NCBI GenBank assembly: GCA_949358305.1
Contig: OX442316.1
Location: 10,356,001-10,416,000, forward strand
Direction of reading: 5' to 3'
Length of the DNA stretch: 60,000 nucleotides
DNA from: Strigamia acuminata
Lineage: Eukaryota; Arthropoda; Chilopoda; Geophilomorpha; Linotaeniidae
The notes below the pieces were generated by a model. It saw nothing but the letters and a program-made list of their open reading frames with translations. It was not told the DNA's origin and made no database searches. This document shows positions 36,544-46,670 of this stretch, piece by piece. Position 1 is the first letter of the stretch, and the number at the start of each line of letters is the position of its first letter. The position numbers were made by a program, and so were the translations under genes.

Positions 36544-39305
36544 TTAAGGTACAGCCGTCTTTGTAAAAGCAATGTCGTTGTCTTCGTTCTTTTTTTGTGA
36601 TCCGGTTCGATTCCAGGGTTGTTCTTCGCCCTTTCCAAAAATAATGTAAAAAACACCGCCAAAAGTATATATAGCTGCTGTTATGTAGAAAACCTTGGCC
36701 CATTCACTTTGATGAGGCTGAATCAAAACAGTTTGAAGTCAATTACATGATCAATATCCACAAATCTCAAAGTTAATTTACCTTTCCATTAGTTAAGGCA
36801 CCCACAACATAAGGACCAACCATCCCAGGGATGGTAGCTATTGAATTTGTAATTCCCATCAATGTTCCTAAATAAATAAATTTTAAAAAATTAAGAATGT
36901 ATTCAATGAGTTTGAAAATTTTGATCTACCTGCATAATTAGACGCGATGTCGATATGATTACCCTGATATCCACCATATATGAAGCCGTTAATTCCCATT
37001 GAAATTCCTAATATTGCATACGACACAGATGAGTCACAACCAACAAATGTCAAACCGATAAGTAATATGGCCGGAAATAGTAAACCTTAGAATTGAATTA
37101 ATTAATTAATAAAATTATTTTTAAAAAAATATAAAAAATGAAGTGGATACCTATGGAATTGCATAACTTTCTAGCATTTGTTAACCGCAGGTAATTTTTC
37201 TCTACTAATTTATCGCACAGAACACTGACTAATAAACTACAAACCCAACATACAAAATACGGAAGTGCTGAAAGTAAGCCGCTCTATTAAATAAATAAAA
37301 AATAAATTAATATAAATAAAAAATAAATTAATACAAATAAAAAATAATTAAAATAATCAATTTGAAATAACCTTTTGCATATTAAAATGTAAAATTGTCT
37401 TCAAATAAGTAGGAAGCTCGGTTAAGAGTGTATAAAAACCCCAATTATTTCCAAAATGTGATGCTATAATAGCCCAGAGTGGTAGTGATTTGGCCATTTG
37501 CCGCCACGGTAGTGGTGGTTTTTCCTGCAAAAAAATTAAACCAAAATAAATAAAATTAACATAAAAATTTTAATCAACTCACAAATTGATTATATATGGA
37601 CGAGTATTTTACCTCTGTTTTATCAACAACCTTAACTCCTTTCAAAATATAATCCTTTTCTTCAGTGCTGATCCATGGATGACTCTCTGGATTTTCATAC
37701 GCTAATACAGCCCATACAATAAACCATATTACTCCGGCAGCACCTAAAAATCAAACAATTTATCAAATACATGGATAAGAAATTTAAACGAGTCGTACCA
37801 AACACATAAAACACTGATGGCCAGCCACCAGCTAAATCGGATACACACAAGGAACTAGATATTGGCATTCCAATCACAGTTCCTAATAAACTTCCTGAAA
37901 ATGGACAAGGTAATAAATAAATAAATAAATAAATTCCAAATAAATACAACTCACCAGCAAATATCACAGTAACAAATCGGCTCCGTTCACTTATTGGCGC
38001 CCATTGTGATATCATCCGATGCATTGCAGGAAAGGTCACACCCTATGTATTAAAATATATATAAGCATATAATTATATACTGTAGAAATTTAAGGAAATA
38101 GGAAATTAATTTTTTCTTATTAATTAAAATCAAAAATTTTTAAATTACCTCGTTCATTACAATCCAACTTTTTATGCAAATTTAATATATATAAAAAATT
38201 CTTATGAAATACTTTTTTTTTAAAAAAAAAACATTATTATAGTTACCTCGCCGAATCCTTCACAAACGCGAACAATTATTAGGTAAACAACACCCTGGCG
38301 AGCGGCGATGGGCGTCAAAAGAGTAAATATAGCCGTAATTAAAACTCCTCCTCCAAGTAGCCATTTTCCGCCAAATATTTCTGCTAATCGACCTCCAGGT
38401 ATTTGTGTAAAAATATAACCCCAGAAAAACGATCCCAATATAAGTCCTTGCGTAGGCCCATCCCAATCGAATTCTCCAATCTAAATTGTATAATAATTGC
38501 ATAATTATTCACTGTCATTAATTATGTCGTAAAATGCGTCAATATATATATATATTTCACAATTTCTTGTACTCTTACTTTCTCGAGCGGATCCGTCGAG
38601 TTATCCTGGTTGTATCCGCAGTCTGATGAATCATCTGAAGTATTATTAAGTGCCGAACTATTAACCATAGCAACCTAATAATTAATAAAAAATACTATAT
38701 AAGGAAATATGTAAAAAAAAAAAAAGTGTAGTTTTTATTACTGACCATTGCGACACTTAAGTTGACCCTCATGCAATAGACGTTTACAAAACCTAAACAT
38801 CCTAAAATTGCAAAGAGATATCGTGCTGGTATAAATCCTAAAAAAAAAATTAAATTGGCACATGTCTATCAAATGTTCAAGTGTTAAATTATAATTTTTT
38901 TGGTAATAATAACAGTATTCAATATGTGATAAATTGCACTATCAACAGATTCAATAAAGATAATTATCTTCATTATGTGATTCATAAATAAAAAAAGATT
39001 GATATAATAAAAAGAAAATTGTTCAACTTTAAATTTGCGCTACTAAAAGGCAGTTAAACAATTTAATTTTTACATTTCACACTTTTAGTGAGATAATATT
39101 AAAATGCTGAATGTCATTTCTTCATCGGTTTTTTAAACTGATAAAAGAATGGCAGATTTTTCTATCAAGGAATACGGAAACAAGAAACAAAAAAATCAAT
39201 TTGTAAAAATTGAAATATTCTATTACCACCACTGTGGACTGTCGGCATGCCGTCTGCTTCGGGTGACATAAGTGACTGTTTCTCCTCATGATTTCCTCTC
39301 CGCAT
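36544..39305 (-). CDS. SLC17-family transporter (putative inorganic phosphate/organic anion cotransporter), distal intact copy
   Basis: Twelve exons: 39227-39305, 38746-38837, 38579-38674, 38247-38480, 37955-38042, 37799-37894, 37613-37743, 37372-37524, 37151-37283, 36930-37085, 36782-36867 and 36544-36717. They close in frame at 505 residues. Family marks are [20 protein letters not shown] (helix 1), the glycosylated loop [28 protein letters not shown] (helix 2 and loop), [35 protein letters not shown], and the C-terminal [17 protein letters not shown]. Insect members of this Major Facilitator group are usually annotated as Na-dependent inorganic phosphate cotransporters; the substrate cannot be read from sequence. 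Confidence 0.93.
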
Positions 39306-40118
39306 ATCACCACCTTAATTACTGACGTTTTTAATTGTTATTTTAATCTTCACGTGAAAGATAGCACGACAGAGATTGAAAAATCTAGTTTACAATAATA
39401 AAAAAATTATTTACATATGGTAGTCCTAATTGCGATCGTTTCACGAAGTCACATGACAAGTAATGACTAACGAATGATATTCGTGGCAAAGGCAAAATTA
39501 AAATGAAAATACCGGGAGTTAATTTTTGTGAATATATCACTTCGTTACCTGCTATTTTTTACCAAGATCCTTGAAAGTTTTGCGACGTAATGAACTTCTG
39601 ATAGAAATCATCTGTATAAAATGTCAAATTTTATCAGTACACGGGCGCACTGCAAATCACCAATGATGACTAACAACAATTACTTGATTTTCGCAGTTCA
39701 ATTGAAATATGGTGAATGCAGCTTTTCCAGAGATGAAATTGCAGTAGCTAATTGATTTTTATCACTAGGTTATTTGTCCAAGGTTTTGTTGTTGACTCAG
39801 GACGTACACATTTATTGGTACTATCCAAGGTCATGCTGCATTCGTCATAGTACATAGCTACATAAAAATAAAATAAAAAGAATAATAGTCACAAGGAATT
39901 TAAAAAATTGCAAAGAAATTTGGACATATTTGACATACCAATTAAACAGAGCCCAGCCACAGATGTAAACCACCTTGAACCACCTGTCATTTGACGTCAC
40001 TTAACCCGAGCTAAACCCGAAAGTCTGGATCTAAAATTACTTCCGTTTCCGCTAAACGAAAAGTTTTCGCGGGAAAACGGTTAATCCAACATGTCGTAAA
40101 TTAAATAACATTTTAAAC
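39306..40118. other. Intergenic upstream of SLC17 (-) and TOPBP1 (+)
   Basis: Contains the rest of duplication unit B and the divergent promoters. Probable SLC17 5'-UTR sequence around 39540-39660 is shared with unit A. About 120 bp near 39715-39845 is present here and missing from unit A. No coding sequence seen. Confidence 0.5.
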
Positions 40119-43100
40119 ATGGAATGGTATTTCGTGCGACCCGAAAATGATGCGGAACTGTCTGAAAACCAGCAGCTAGCGTATAATCTTATGACGGAAT
40201 ATGATTTAAATCCAAGTTGGATTGACGCTGAAGAATGTCAGTCGCTGAAGGCCGACAAGATAAAGACGAGATTTTTCGTGTGCGATCCTTTTTCTGGTGC
40301 GGCGTTTAAGCATTTAAAAAAACAAAATTGTCGTATACTTGGACCGAAGTGCGTGAAAGATGCCATTGACAAGGGTGACGTACAAAATGTACCGTATCCA
40401 ATATACAATTCCGTTATGGCTGGTTTACACGTGAGTATTTCGGCCGAAATAAAAATCACAGTTTAATCAAAACAATTTTTTATTTAGATCACGTACACCG
40501 GTTTTAAAGCGGAGAAACGTCAACAATTAATGGAAAAAATTCAGTACATGGGCGGCCAGACAAACGGACAATACACGGCGCAAATAACTCACCTCATTGC
40601 GGATGAAGTCGGCTCGAAAAAGTACCAAGTAGCCGTCGAATTCAACACACCGGTGATGTTATCCGACTGGGTGACCGAATGCTGGAATAGAAGTCAAACC
40701 GAAGACATATCGGCCACAGATGCCGAATTTGACAAATTCCGAACTCCTGTTTTTAAAGGACTCGTCGTAACACTTACTCAGGCCGACTTTGATGAACGAA
40801 AACGAATTCAAGAGTTGGTGGAAAAGAATGGTGGAGTTTACACCGGAGATCTACGCTCACGTCACGCCACTCATTTAATTGCGTGGCAGCCGACGGGGAA
40901 AAAGTTCTTCCACGCTACCCAGTGGGGAATTCATTGCGTCACCGTCGATTGGCTCGACGAATCCGTTAGAAAAGGCTACAAAGTTAAAGAAGGACTTTAC
41001 ACGTTAAAAAAAGATGTTGAGTCGCAACCAGTAACTTCCTCACCACAAGCGACTACAAAAGACAATTTGATTGGTAACTTGACGACGAGTTTCATTTCGT
41101 CGTCCGCCGTTGACGAGACGTACGTTGCTAGTCGCGATTCATCAATTTACAGACCGAACGATCCCGTAAATACGAAGAGCGCTTTAGACAACTTGGAAAT
41201 GGCTGTCGTTTATCGGGCAGGCTCAATTTTTTTGGACGGTTGTCGTTTTTTTCTAAGCGGATTTAATAATTCAGAGATGGAAAAAATTAGAAGAATAATT
41301 AACTTGGGCGGTGGAACAAGATTAAATGAATTATCCGAGGCCGCCACGCATTGTTTAGTGAATTCGTGCAAAATCGAGCAAGTAGTTTCGCAAATCGAGT
41401 GCAAAAGATGGCGACCAAAAGTGGTGAAAGTCGAGTGGTTGGTCGATTCGTGTTATGCCGGTTTCATCGTCGACGAAAACCCATACTTGTTGTGGGAACC
41501 TTCCGAAACCAAAATGTTACCACCGGAACCTCGAATCGAGCCTCCAGAAAATAAACCGCTCGATGCCGACACGCTCGAAGAAGACCAAAAGATCCTAAGT
41601 CAATACCTAGAACTAAACTCTCAGGGAAGTGGTTTAAATGACACCGTAGATTTGGAATCCACCGACCAAACTGGAGATGCCGAATTGAACGGAGACGAGG
41701 AAGAACAAACGGGAAAGTTATTTTCAAACAAAACAATTACCGTGATTGGATTTACCCTAGAGAGTTTAACTTCCCTTCACCAAACCGTTGAGGAAAACGG
41801 GGGACACATTTTATCCCAGGAAGATGGAGTTCAAGTTCCCGATTTCACCATAGTTCCAATGGAAGGCATGAAAAGTTTGAAGAATGTATCCAAAGTGGCG
41901 ACCAATACTTGGCTGCTCGCGTGTGTGGAAAGGGGAAGCATTCTTCCGTTAGATAGCGACCCCCTCTTCACGCCGATTCGTTTGGATTTGAGTGTTAAAC
42001 CGTTGTCCGGCTGCGTTCTTTGCATCAGTCAATTTACGAGCATCGAACGTGAAAGTTTGTGCGAACTCGCTGTATTACTCGGCGCTAAATATCAGGATAC
42101 TTTAGTTCGTAAAGCAAATGTGCAAAATAAATTACTCGGCAGTACGCATTTGATTTGTAAGGAAGCGGAAGGCGGGAAATACAGAGGAGCTGTGCGATGG
42201 GGCATTCCAGTCGTCTATAAAACTTGGCTGACCGATTGTGCGGCTCAAGGGAAACGCCTGTCCGAGAAGAAGTATCGTGTCGGCGTGAGTGAAGGTCCTG
42301 AAACTAGTGGAAAGAGTAAAGGTTTTATAACTCCGAAGAAAAATTCCGGGTCGGTTGAAAACAAGAAGAGGAATGAGGTTGAGATGTCGTCGAATAATTG
42401 CAGGTCGTTTTTGTTCGACAAATCTGATTTCAGCGATTTGAGAGCGCCGGAGACGGTGAAAAGAAAAGACGTGAATGTGCGACGGAGTATTGAGAGTTTG
42501 AAAGATGTTTTTACTCCGGTGAGTGCTGCGAAACCGAAGCGATTAAACGAATTGAGGCTTGACGGACTGAACTCTTCGGGTCAGAAGGGCGAGAGCTCTG
42601 ATGGCGTCAGACCGAGTACACCCGCGAGATTTCTCAACCCGTCGACAAATTTTGAGCCGAAATTGACGTTTTCTCCCGACGATTGTGCGAAAAACCAGTC
42701 GAGCGATGCGGTTAGTTCTCTAGCTGAATTTTTTCGCGATAATTTGCAAAGTGCTAAGGATAAAAGCAAACCTTTCGGCGCCTTAGCGAACTTAAAACCT
42801 CGGGATTCGGGCGCTTTTTTCCCGGACGATGTTGAAAAAACTGGGCCGTTGAAAGGTGTTGTTATGGGTGTTAGCAAGAAACTGAGGAGTGATCAGGGTA
42901 GATTGAACGACCTGATCTCTGCATTGGGCGGTGATTATCGATGGACTTTTGACAAAACTTGTACGCATTTTGTTTATCAGGGGAAACTGACCGAAAATTG
43001 GGCCGATTTGAAGCAAGCAAAGGCGAAAGGAATTCCTATCGTTGCGCCCGAATGGGTGCAAGCGTGTTCAGATAAAAATGCATTTGTGTGTGAAAATGCT

Positions 43101-44790
43101 TATCCGTCCAATTTTAACCCGAAGATGATGCTGGATATTTCTACATCCCAAATTGAACGAACACCCAGACCAACACAAAGCGAAAAGGCACCGAGAACAA
43201 CACAAAGCGAAAGCACACCCAGAACAACGCAAAGCGAACGGACACCCAGAACAACGCAAAGCGAACGGACACCCAGAACAACGCAAAGCAAAAGCACACC
43301 GAGAACAACGCTAAGCGATGGAACAGCGAGAATAATGCAAAGCGAAAGAACACCGAGTACATCGTCAAGAGAAAAATTGATTGAGAGTAGGAAAAATCTT
43401 TATTTGTTTTAGCGTATTTCATGGATTGATTGGGATTTTTATTTTTTTTTATTTTAGGTGCAGTAGACATGTCACTCGTTAGTGAAGCAGATCAGAGCGT
43501 TGAAAACGCGACAACTATGAACGATGAAGAGACAAATTGTAGTGGTAGGGAGTCGGATGGTGTTAATCGTGCAATTGGAGCGATATTGGCCATGACGAGC
43601 AGTCAGAAAAGCAACGAAAGGAACCGAAATTCTAAAATTCCAAGTTCATCGCCTCCGAATGTTTCTGGAGAAAGACCTTTTGTACTGTCACTTAGCAAAA
43701 CATCTATTAATCAATTTCATGGTGTTCAAGGAGAGCCCTCGCAGAGTATTCCGATTGTGTGGGGCGATTTGATGGATAAATCAGGAAAGGAGACCAAAGA
43801 AAGTGATGCTACTTGTGTGGATGATGATGATGAGACGCAATTAAATCAAGAAATGAGTGCTCTGAAACAAAACGCCGATGAAACTGCTATTGCCGATGAT
43901 AAGAGCAGCAATAAGGAGAATCGAGCAATGGAAGAAGAAGAAGAAGAAGAAGAAGAAGATGAAGAGGAAGATGAAGAGGAGGAGGCAGTTGCCGACAAAG
44001 ACGTACCAAAACCAATTCCAAGATTTATGTTGTCGGGTTTTCCAAACGATGAACGAATCGAGTTGGAAGAAATGATCGAATCGCTTGGCGGCGTCGTGTC
44101 GAAACAGCAAGCTTTTGATAGCACTTCTACTCATTTAGTCGTGAGTCAACCGAGTCGAAACGAGAAGTGTTTAGCGAGTATCGCTGGCGGTTTATGGATG
44201 CTGCATAAATCGTACTTGGTGCGTTGTACCGAAGAACAAAGGTAATTTTTAAATTGAAAAATATAATTGTCTCGTTTTAACAAATTTATTTTTGTAGTTT
44301 CGTGGATGAAGCGTCGTTCGAGTGGGGCGGTGAGGGGATCAAGAGCACTTTGAACAAACTCAGTCCTCAGTTGCAAAAAATTGCAATTTGCAGCCAGAAA
44401 TGGAGATTAAAACTGGCGGAGGAAGGCGACGCGAGTGGACCGTTCACGAAATGGAACGTCGTCATACACACAGATAAGAACAGAGCGAGCAGTTTCAAGA
44501 GGGTTTTGGAAGCTGGTGGAGCGGAGATATCGGAATGTGAATATCCGTTCAGTGATTCGCTCGATAGAGTCACTCACGCGTTTCTTGAACTTCACCGCGA
44601 AGGCATTGCCGGTGGAGTAGATTTGACGGCACTTCTTGATGCGAAAATACATTGCTTGAAACCTGAATTTATCGCGAGTTGTTTGATGGATGACAATACG
44701 AACGAAGAAGAGTTTAATATTCCCGAAGTTCGGCCGAAAAGGAAATCGAACTCTGTAAATGCCAGCAACAAACGAAATCGTCGTGTATAA
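40119..44790 (+). CDS. TOPBP1: DNA topoisomerase 2-binding protein 1 (TOPBP1 / mus101), multi-BRCT checkpoint protein
   Basis: Four exons: 40119-40430, 40488-43386, 43458-44241 and 44298-44790. They close in frame at 1495 residues (human about 1522). TOPBP1 scaffolds replication initiation and activates ATR. The N-terminal triple BRCT covers about residues 1-320. Further BRCTs follow, with GGG..LNELSEAATHCLVN, GGHILSQEDG, LGAKYQDTL and LGGDYRWTFDKTCTHFVY as typical strands. A serine/threonine-rich insertion (about 990-1065) is built of repeats (separate entry). Next comes a region with SIPIVWGDL (Trp about 1171), resembling the aromatic core of the ATR-activation domain. An acidic Glu run (about 43930-43985) and the C-terminal BRCT7-8 pair complete the protein. 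The tail KRKSNSVNASNKRNRRV is basic and likely a nuclear signal. Confidence 0.95.
43157..43360 (+). repeat. 27-bp coding minisatellite in TOPBP1
   Basis: About seven or eight imperfect tandem copies of a 27-bp unit encode nine-residue repeats like ERTPRTTQS between BRCT6 and the ATR-activation region. The central copies are nearly identical. Each unit offers a Thr-Pro and a Thr-Gln-Ser, potential CDK and ATM/ATR target motifs respectively. Confidence 0.9.
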
Positions 44791-44879
44791 GATTTTTGTT
44801 TTGTTTTTTTTACTTTTTTATTTATGTTTTTTTTGTCTCTTTTTTTTTGTACTTATTTTTTTGTTTATAATAGACTACC

Positions 44880-45395
44880 GGTAATAATCAAATAGAAAAA
44901 TTTAATCACATCAGTATTTTTTTTTATAAGTAATAAATTAGAGAAATAAATAGTTTTCTTATTTATTTGCCAATGTTTGTTTTCTTGCACTTCCAAATGC
45001 AATAAACACCACTGAGCTTATGAAAAGGGTGCTTGCTGCTATGTGGAACATTGTCTCGTGAAAATACTGCAAAAATTTAATTTTCACAATTTTGGAGTTT
45101 TATTTTTTTAAATTTTTTACTTGGAGGATTATGTACGCCGTTACAATTTGTCCTGCTATTTTATAAAGATCCGGCGTAAGATGGAGCCAAAATCAGTTCT
45201 TATTTTATTAATTCCGACAGTTACGACCATTAAATTTAGTAATGCAAAAGACATCCAAGAATGGCAATCAGAAGTTGCAAGAATTATAAAACAGCACGTA
45301 TTTACTTCTTGAGCTGCGAAATGTAATCCAAAATGTTTGATGGAAATTTAAATTTTTCCGTTTTGTTTTTCTTACAAATCAAAACTATTTTTAAT
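44880..45395 (-). pseudogene. SLC17-like 3'-end fragment (copy of exons 7-8 of the gene at 48567-50428)
   Basis: About 500 bp that aligns with 48489-49040. The last coding exon copy is at about 44960-45067. The penultimate exon copy (about 45120-45305) has a 20-bp deletion near 45160 and another near 45195, so the frame is broken. The match stops at about 45395 and no other exons are present. Confidence 0.88.
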
Positions 45396-45820
45396 TTAAT
45401 TCTCAGGATTTTAATAAATTTTTTATTAAAAATGAAATGTATTTTGAACTTGTATAGTTTGTTTGGTGGTAGTTTGTATCTACCAAGCTTTACCTTTTGA
45501 TATGAGCTCAAAAGTTAGTCCATTTTATTTAAAATAGGACTTTTTTTTAAATATTTGGATTTTTCAACGACGCATTATTTGATACGGGTGGCTTCGCTGC
45601 GAAGCGCATGGTTTCTACTTGCTAGGCAATGGAGCGGTAAATATTCCAACGAAAGATTTTGAACATATCTTCGTAATTCTTTGTGGTAAAGAATATAAAT
45701 TGTGGATTTTAATTACATTCTCTAAATATTGGTTTACACTTCATATAATTTAATTTTTAATTTAATTTAATTTTTTATTTATTCTCTAATAAATTTCAGT
45801 CTAAATTATTACCCCTTTGT
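45396..45820. other. AT-rich spacer before foldback element
   Basis: No gene seen. A short GC-rich hairpin (GCTTCGCTGCGAAGC) is at about 45592-45606. Confidence 0.5.
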
Positions 45821-46275
45821 GGGTGTACTTTAGAATAGGGCCCACTTCCGAATGGGCCCAAAATTTCGTTACTTACTAAACAAACCCTCCTGAGTCCAAA
45901 AATGAGACTCAAAAGTGTCGGAAATGAACCTAACTATCCTTAGGTTAGGTTTAGGTTAGGTTAAGGTTAGGTTAGGTTAAGGTTAGGTTAAGGTTAGGTT
46001 AGGTTAAGGTTAGGTTAGGTTAAGGTTAGGTTAGGTTAAGGTTAGGTTAGGTTAGGTTAAGGTTAGGTTAGGTTAGGTTAGGTTAGGTTAAGGTTAGGTT
46101 AGATTAAGGTTAGGTTAGGTTAAGGTTAAGGATAGGCTAGGCCAGGTTAGGTTAGGTTAAGGTTAGGTTCATTTCCGACATTTTTGAGTGTCATTTTCGG
46201 ACTCAGGAGGGTTCGTTTAGTAAATAACGAAATTTTGGGCCCATTCGGAAGTGGGCCCTATTCTAAAGTACACCC
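45821..46275. mobile_element. Foldback/MITE-like element with telomere-like (TTAGG)n core
   Basis: A 455-bp element with 114-bp terminal inverted repeats (45821-45934 and 46162-46275) that differ at only about five positions. Both ends read GGGTGTACTTTAGAATAGGG inward. The core is a TTAGG/TTAAGG array. There is no transposase frame, so it is non-autonomous. A target-site duplication is not clear. Family unknown to me. Confidence 0.85.
45941..46170 (+). repeat. Interstitial telomere-like array, TTAGG with regular TTAAGG variants
   Basis: About 45 short units, mostly TTAGG with TTAAGG after every one to five copies, often in a 16-bp higher pattern (two TTAGG plus one TTAAGG). TTAGG is the common insect telomere unit. 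The array lies wholly inside the foldback element. Confidence 0.95.
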
Positions 46276-46670
46276 TTTTTTGTAGTTTTAATCACACCTA
46301 TTGTCGTGCTTTTAATGAATCGACAGTGTTTCGAATTACGTAACGCAAATTTTGACAATTTTAAACGCTCTCCCCCTCTCTGTAACATGGCCGTAACACA
46401 TTCCCAAACTCCCACCCCCTAATTATGTAATAAAACTAAAATTACCCCCCCCCCCCCAAATTTTTCAAAAGTCAGTCTCAAAAACGCGTTTTTTTTTCAA
46501 TTTTAAAACATTAAAAAATATTTTTCATGGACCGTAACTTTATTGAGAACCCCCTCTCCCTTACTAATGACCCATAATAACACTTGGAATTTTTCAAAAA
46601 CCCCCTTCCCCCCCTCCCTTGAAGCATTAAGTAATTTATGGATGGCCCCTTTCATGAATATATGCTACAA
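46276..46670. other. C-rich repetitive sequence, likely transposon remnant
   Basis: Poly-C tracts (14 C at about 46446-46459, others near 46551 and 46602) alternate with GTAAC/GTAAT motifs such as AATTACGTAACGC. I take this as the 3' end of an old repetitive element, with no coding frame left. It reaches to the end of the LRR gene. Confidence 0.4.

Larger units (their letters stand above)
35978..39965. repeat. Tandem segmental duplication, unit B
   Basis: The distal unit. It keeps the intact SLC17 gene and a longer upstream flank (39306-39965). The right edge is placed where similarity to unit A ends, around CAGCCACAGATGTAAACC. Confidence 0.85.

Noticed and set aside
43141-43470. Minus-strand frames across the TOPBP1 minisatellite with repeated RFALFWVS units
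   Set aside because: Shadow of the coding repeat; hydrophobic periodicity arises from the reverse complement.
45941-46170. Reading the TTAGG array as the chromosome end
   Set aside because: Unique genes continue on both sides and the array is enclosed by inverted repeats, so it is interstitial.
46446-46459. C-run as a CRISPR-like or regulatory array
   Set aside because: Only isolated poly-C tracts without regular repeat-spacer structure; better explained as repetitive element debris.
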